Positions 60,276-64,000 of a DNA stretch of 64,000 bases are shown here, piece after piece. Both the position numbers and the translations under genes were made by a program. A model generated the notes under the pieces. That model was not told where the DNA came from. It saw nothing but the letters and a program-made list of their open reading frames with translations, and ran no database searches. This DNA comes from PALSA-1006 sp041660815 (GTDB lineage: Bacteria; Pseudomonadota; Gammaproteobacteria; Burkholderiales; Gallionellaceae). The stretch lies in the NCBI GenBank assembly GCA_041660815.1, contig JBAZVN010000005.1:131608-195607 (forward strand), written 5' to 3'. Within the stretch, counting starts at the first letter, position 1. Each line of letters begins with the position of its first letter.

Positions 60276-62066
60276 AATAAGAATCCATAGAACTGCAGCG
60301 GCTAACAAAGCAAACATAAAACCTAATGCTTTAAACCAAAACCTAGTTCGTTGCTCAGCTTGTTCAGTAGCTGCATCAATTTTGAGTTTGAAACGCTCAG
60401 CAGCTTCATCAAGTGCTTTTGCTTCATCCAACGATTGATTTTGTTTTATCACATTCGCAGTAATAGGCATATTGGCTGGCGGTAGCGTTTCAATTATGTC
60501 TGATGCATCTATCTCGACATCCTTGGTATTTCTTTCAGCAAGAAATTTCAACTTGGCTTGTTTTTTTCGGTGAACTTTCTCTTCTAACTCTCGTTTGGCT
60601 TCAGACTGTATTTTGCGTTCCAATTCACTAGAGCTTTCCCTTTCAGAAACAATATCAGTAAATTTCTTGGCACGTTCTGTCAAAGAATCGGTTAAGCCCT
60701 TTACGCGTCGGCTGCGATCTTCACTAGCGATATCAGGATTTACAGAAGAAGACTTAAAATAAACTGTTTTTCTTCTAAGCTCTGCAAGTTGCTGGGCTAA
60801 TCGTGCTTTATTAGCAAGTTCGAGTTGACGCTTTGTCTCGGCCTCCGCCTGTGTCTGTGCAAGAAGTTGTGCTTTTTCCAAGGCCTTTTGCTGCTCAACT
60901 TCTTTACGTCTTTTTTCCTGAAGTGCGGCACGTGCGATCGCCTCTTTTCTAAGACGAGCCTGCTTTTCCGCTTCTTTTTGTTCAGATGAAAATTTCTTTA
61001 AGGAAAGAATACGTAACCGTGCCAAGTCGGCAAATTCACCGGAAGGAAATTCAGATAGATATTGAACGAAGTCTGCTATAGATTGGCTATTGGTTACAAG
61101 TTGCCAAGCTTCAATTTCATTGAGACGCCGGGAATCGGTTGAATCAACAGAGTTATCAGCATCCAACGTAACGGGTGTGGTTAAAGAGATTATTTCGGTA
61201 CTCAGAAGCGGGGGCTGAACAAGACGAAAAGCATCAGTAAGCGGAGAGGGTTGTGCAGCAGTTTTAAGTGCTTGAATAAAATCGGAAGCAGACTGAAAGC
61301 GATCTTCTTTGCGCTTGGACATGGCTTTGCGCACAATTGAATCAAGTTCACTGGTAACGTCAGGATTAAAAGAGGAGGGTAAAGGGGGCTCTTTATTAAC
61401 AGCCTGATGCATGATTGAAATCACACTTCCTGAAAAAGGGCGCTCCCCGGTTAAAAATTGATAAAGAATAACACCGGTAGCATAGAGATCTGTTCGATGA
61501 TCAACCTCATGACCCATAAATTGTTCGGGAGACATATAGGTGGGAGTGCCTAACACAACACCTACTTGAGTAAGGTTCGAAGAATCGATCTTTGCTATAC
61601 CAAAATCTGCAATTTTTAATTGTCTATCCTTGGCAATGAGGATATTGGCCGGCTTGATATCACGGTGAATTACATTACGGGAATGCGAATAATCTAAAGC
61701 ATCCAATAGTTGCAGAACAATGCGTATACTTTCACTGATGGAAAAGCGCTCATCATGATCAAAAAATTCCTTCAACTCTCTGCCGTTAACCAGTTCCATC
61801 GCGATAAAAGCCATTTCCTCATCTTCACCATATTCATAAATGGCGACAATTTTGGGATGAGACAGACGGCCTGCGGCACGCGCTTCACGGCGAAAACGAT
61901 TAAAAGTTTCCTCGACTTCACTTTTTTCAATACTTGACTTCAGGATGGTTTTGATTGCGACAGTGCGCTCAATCAGCGGATCAAACGCTTCATAGACAAT
62001 ACCCATAGCGCCCCGGCCTAACTCGCGTTTTATTTGATATTTGCCTATTTTTTCGGGATATTCCAT
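60273..62066 (-). CDS. Ser/Thr protein kinase, tail-anchored, with coiled-coil linker
   Basis: A 597-residue PknB-type (Hanks) kinase. The domain (about 8-270) has the glycine loop GRGAMG (17-22), the ATP lysine K39 (VAIK), HRDIKPANIL, DFG (IADFGIAK) and the activation end GTPTYMSPEQ; all catalytic residues are present. Residues about 350-570 are a charged Lys/Glu/Arg/Ala-rich region, probably coiled coil, and a C-terminal helix (FWFKALGFMFALLAAAVLWILI) anchors it with the kinase in the cytoplasm and nothing outside. Hence it lacks the extracellular PASTA sensors of PknB. The FHA-cyclase at 12961 carries a plausible phospho-reader, though nothing shows that they meet. Confidence 0.92.
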   Translation of the reverse strand: MEYPEKIGKYQIKRELGRGAMGIVYEAFDPLIERTVAIKTILKSSIEKSEVEETFNRFRREARAAGRLSHPKIVAIYEYGEDEEMAFIAMELVNGRELKEFFDHDERFSISESIRIVLQLLDALDYSHSRNVIHRDIKPANILIAKDRQLKIADFGIAKIDSSNLTQVGVVLGTPTYMSPEQFMGHEVDHRTDLYATGVILYQFLTGERPFSGSVISIMHQAVNKEPPLPSSFNPDVTSELDSIVRKAMSKRKEDRFQSASDFIQALKTAAQPSPLTDAFRLVQPPLLSTEIISLTTPVTLDADNSVDSTDSRRLNEIEAWQLVTNSQSIADFVQYLSEFPSGEFADLARLRILSLKKFSSEQKEAEKQARLRKEAIARAALQEKRRKEVEQQKALEKAQLLAQTQAEAETKRQLELANKARLAQQLAELRRKTVYFKSSSVNPDIASEDRSRRVKGLTDSLTERAKKFTDIVSERESSSELERKIQSEAKRELEEKVHRKKQAKLKFLAERNTKDVEIDASDIIETLPPANMPITANVIKQNQSLDEAKALDEAAERFKLKIDAATEQAEQRTRFWFKALGFMFALLAAAVLWILI

Positions 62067-62243
62067 ATTGATGCGGTAAATTTGCTACAAAAAATATTAG
62101 TGAAATAGGGCGGCTGAGTTATTCTGAGATAACTTAAGCGTTGTATGACATCAAACAGCAATTAACGTTCGTTATAACCAGACCATTTTACCTGTAAGTG
62201 ATTAAACAAAACTAATATAATTTTAGAGAATCGGAGTATCAGT

Positions 62244-63287
62244 ATGAATAAAAAAAGAAATTTACACATTATGGATATAAAAAATGGTCGGGTAGAAATA
62301 TCACATGGTTCCGGAGGACGTGCAATGGCGCAGCTTATCTCAGAACTTTTTGCTTCAGCTTTCAACAATGAATTTTTGAATCAGGGTAATGATGGAGCAT
62401 TATTACCAACAATTAATGGACGGTTAGTGATGGCAACGGATAGTCATGTTGTTTCGCCATTATTTTTTGCAGGTGGAGACATTGGCAGTTTGTCCGTGCA
62501 TGGAACGATCAATGATGTTGCGGTAATGGGGGCAAAACCACTATATTTATCCGCCTCATTTATTCTTGAAGAAGGTTTTCCTTTGGCTGAATTGCAGCGT
62601 ATTGTTGATTCAATGGCCATTGCATCCCGAGAAGCAGGTGTACCCATCGTGACAGGCGATACTAAAGTGGTCGAGCGTGGTAAAGGAGATGGTGTATTTA
62701 TTTCCACGACCGGGATTGGTGTAATGCGAGAAGGAATAGTGCTCTCGGGAAATTTGGCCCAAGTGGGAGATAAAATATTACTGTCAGGGTCAATAGGTGA
62801 TCATGGAATGGCAATTCTTTCTCAGCGCGAAGGTTTGTCTTTTTCTTCTCCAATAGTGTCTGATAGCGCAGCCTTGCATGGTTTAGTGGATGCGATGTTA
62901 AACAGTGGTGCAAAACTACGTGTAATGCGGGATCCCACCCGGGGGGGGGTGGCAACAACCTTGAATGAAATCGCCAAACAATCCGGTGTAGGAATGATGC
63001 TGCAGGAATCTGCCATCAAGGTAAATCAAGCTGTGGCAGGTGCCTGCGAAATTTTAGGCTTGGATCCAATGTATGTAGCGAATGAAGGTAAACTAATCGC
63101 AATCTGTGCGGCGGAAGATGCGGAGCGTTTGCTTCAGGCAATGCGTGAGCACCCACTTGCGAAGGAAGCAAGTATCATCGGAGAGGTTATGCAGGATCAA
63201 CATGGTTTTGTACAGATGACAACGCAATTAGGTGGACGACGCGTGGTGGATTGGTTGGCGGGAGAACAGTTGCCTAGAATTTGCTGA
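62244..63287 (+). CDS. hypE: Hydrogenase maturation factor HypE
   Basis: A 347-residue ATP-dependent enzyme that dehydrates a thiocarbamate on its C-terminal cysteine to give the cyanide ligand of [NiFe]-hydrogenases. The family start (ISHGSGGRAMAQLI), NDVAVMGAKPLYLSA, the RDPTRGGVATTLNEIA motif and the essential C-terminal PRIC are present, so it looks functional. GGAG lies 8-11 bp before the ATG at 62244. HypA-D and HypF and any hydrogenase are not in the window, so this copy is separated from its usual operon. A run of nine G (62941-62949) lies inside the RGGV codons. Confidence 0.95.
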   Translation: MNKKRNLHIMDIKNGRVEISHGSGGRAMAQLISELFASAFNNEFLNQGNDGALLPTINGRLVMATDSHVVSPLFFAGGDIGSLSVHGTINDVAVMGAKPLYLSASFILEEGFPLAELQRIVDSMAIASREAGVPIVTGDTKVVERGKGDGVFISTTGIGVMREGIVLSGNLAQVGDKILLSGSIGDHGMAILSQREGLSFSSPIVSDSAALHGLVDAMLNSGAKLRVMRDPTRGGVATTLNEIAKQSGVGMMLQESAIKVNQAVAGACEILGLDPMYVANEGKLIAICAAEDAERLLQAMREHPLAKEASIIGEVMQDQHGFVQMTTQLGGRRVVDWLAGEQLPRIC

Positions 63288-63307
63288 GAATTTTTCTAGT
63301 GTCTCCC

Positions 63308-63334
63308 TAAAGTTTAGAAAAGTTATGCCGCTAT
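63308..63334 (+). promoter_or_regulatory. Sigma-28 (FliA) promoter of the YjfB-type gene
   Basis: A -35 TAAAGTTT (63308-63315), exactly 11 bases, then -10 GCCGCTAT (63327-63334). The consensus is TAAAGTTT-N11-GCCGATAA, so only two of sixteen bases differ. The start point would be near 63341, about 25 bases before the ATG at 63366. This places the gene in the late flagellar regulon. Confidence 0.9.
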
Positions 63335-63365
63335 CTAAAGACAAGCGTTAAAAGGAGAAAACATA

Positions 63366-63563
63366 ATGAATATCAATGCGACTTCTAGTGCGTCACTGGT
63401 GCAAGCCAATATGGATGTAGTGAGTACCACGGTCTTGAAGAAAGCGCTGGACATTGAAGTGCAAACAGCAATGAATTTGATTAATGCGCTTCCACAACCT
63501 GCTCAACAAAGTTCTGCAAACTTACCGGCTAATTTGGGCAAGAACATTAATACCACAGCATAA
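63366..63563 (+). CDS. YjfB-family putative motility protein
   Basis: A 65-residue protein of the YjfB/putative motility family, small proteins often found in flagellated bacteria. The sequence opens MNINATSSASLVQANMDV and has a conserved central helix (VLKKALDIEVQTAMNLINAL). No signal peptide or membrane helix. A strong ribosome-binding site (AAAGGAG) and a sigma-28 promoter directly upstream support expression with late flagellar genes. Its exact role is unknown. flhD begins 232 bp further on. Confidence 0.88.
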   Translation: MNINATSSASLVQANMDVVSTTVLKKALDIEVQTAMNLINALPQPAQQSSANLPANLGKNINTTA

Positions 63564-63660
63564 TCAGCAAGTTTTCAAATTGAACAGAGAATCTGCCGCT
63601 ATTCGGCGCATGTGTCTGGCAATAAATCCGGATAATGGCAGCATGCTCCCCTTAAAGTCG

Positions 63661-63733
63661 TAAGACTTATTCCTACAAAAATTCCCGTTTAACTTCCTAC
63701 AGAAGAATTAGCCATTGTCTAATTTTTCCTACA
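63661..63733 (+). promoter_or_regulatory. flhD upstream control region with three TCCTACA sites
   Basis: TAAG-N7-CCTA dyad at 63661-63675, and TCCTACA at 63671, 63695 and 63727. The middle copy leads into AGCCATTGTCT and ATTTT, matching the leader at 10061 with the same 101 bp to the ATG. A LuxR/FixJ-type response regulator is a likely ligand. No sigma-70 promoter is clear by eye. Confidence 0.55.
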
Positions 63734-63795
63734 CGCGTTTGCATTCAGAATGCAGTCATCGCAAAACATCGCACATTGTGAATTAGGAGATGAAC

Positions 63796-64000
63796 ATGAA
63801 CGCAGCGCAACTACACGAAGAAATCAAGGAAGCCAACCTGTCCTACATGATGCTGGCCAAGCAAATGATCAATGACGACAAAGTCAGCGCCATCTTCCGT
63901 TTGGGCATCAGCGAAGAAATGGCCGACCTGCTGGCCGGATTGACACCCGCGCAATTGTTGAAAATGGCTGCCTCCAATATGTTGCTGTGTGCGTTCCGCT
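63796..64000 (+). CDS. flhD: Flagellar transcriptional regulator FlhD (partial)
   Basis: The first 68 codons of FlhD; the gene continues beyond the window. FlhD with FlhC forms the hexameric activator of class 2 flagellar promoters. The start MNAAQLHEEIKEANLSYMML and the conserved segment around AIFRLGISEEMADLLAGLTPAQ are diagnostic. AGGAGA before the ATG is the ribosome-binding site. FlhC is expected next. The long upstream region with repeated TCCTACA sites suggests elaborate control, as expected for a master regulator. Confidence 0.96.
   Translation, partial: MNAAQLHEEIKEANLSYMMLAKQMINDDKVSAIFRLGISEEMADLLAGLTPAQLLKMAASNMLLCAFR

Overview
The window looks like the origin-proximal part of a betaproteobacterial chromosome, most likely from the Nitrosomonadales (Gallionellaceae, Nitrosomonadaceae or Methylophilaceae type). 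This is inferred from gene order: dnaA-dnaN-gyrB with no recF, rpmH-rnpA-yidD-yidC-mnmE-mnmG-rsmG-parA-parB-atpIBEFHAGDC-glmU-glmS, a tkt-gap-pgk-pyk-fba cluster with a Calvin-type aldolase, and def-fmt-rsmB-DUF4390-ntrY-ntrX. Base composition is moderate to AT-rich. I saw no rRNA, tRNA, CRISPR array or insertion sequence.

Layout. 1-13.9 kb is an accessory, signalling-rich region. It holds a CNB protein with a degenerate GGDEF domain, an overlapping receiver / CheC-like / PAS-GGDEF operon, a bacteriohemerythrin, a 1018-residue PBPb-PAS-GGDEF-EAL-CZB protein, a second CNB protein, a TonB-dependent receptor, two small unknown genes, a ZorA-like MotA/TolQ-family protein with a long helical tail, and a class III cyclase fused to FHA. 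14.0-16.5 kb carries a Tim44-like protein and ubiB, closed by a strong bidirectional terminator. 16.6-23.6 kb (minus) is the carbon operon tkt-gap-pgk-pyk-fba, with hairpins after tkt and gap. 23.7-29.8 kb (minus) is a six-gene operon in which every junction overlaps. 29.8-35.1 kb (plus) is lysM-dprA-smg-topA. An isolated HEPN-type gene sits at 35.3-35.9 kb.

36.0-41.1 kb (minus) is gyrB, dnaN and dnaA. DnaA boxes lie on both sides of dnaA, and gene direction flips at the dnaA/rpmH gap, so oriC is probably at 39.6-41.3 kb. Two perfect 16-bp parS sites (38455 and 44969) flank it, and the parAB genes that act on them lie at 47.6-49.2 kb. The plus-strand run continues through RNA, membrane-insertion and tRNA-modification genes, the complete F-type ATP synthase operon, and glmU-glmS.

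59.4-64 kb has an orphan ParA-like ATPase, a tail-anchored Ser/Thr kinase, hypE, a YjfB-type motility protein behind a near-consensus sigma-28 promoter, and the start of flhD, which runs off the window.

The least expected signal is regulatory. The leader of flhD and the leader of an unknown 64-residue acidic protein at 10.2 kb, more than 53 kb away, share a TCCTACA...AGCCAT.GTCT element exactly 101 bp before each ATG. This suggests co-regulation of the small protein with the flagellar master switch. The 0-14 kb signalling cluster, where both CNB domains have lost the ligand arginine and one GGDEF has kept only its inhibitory site, is the best candidate for a poorly described sensory system.
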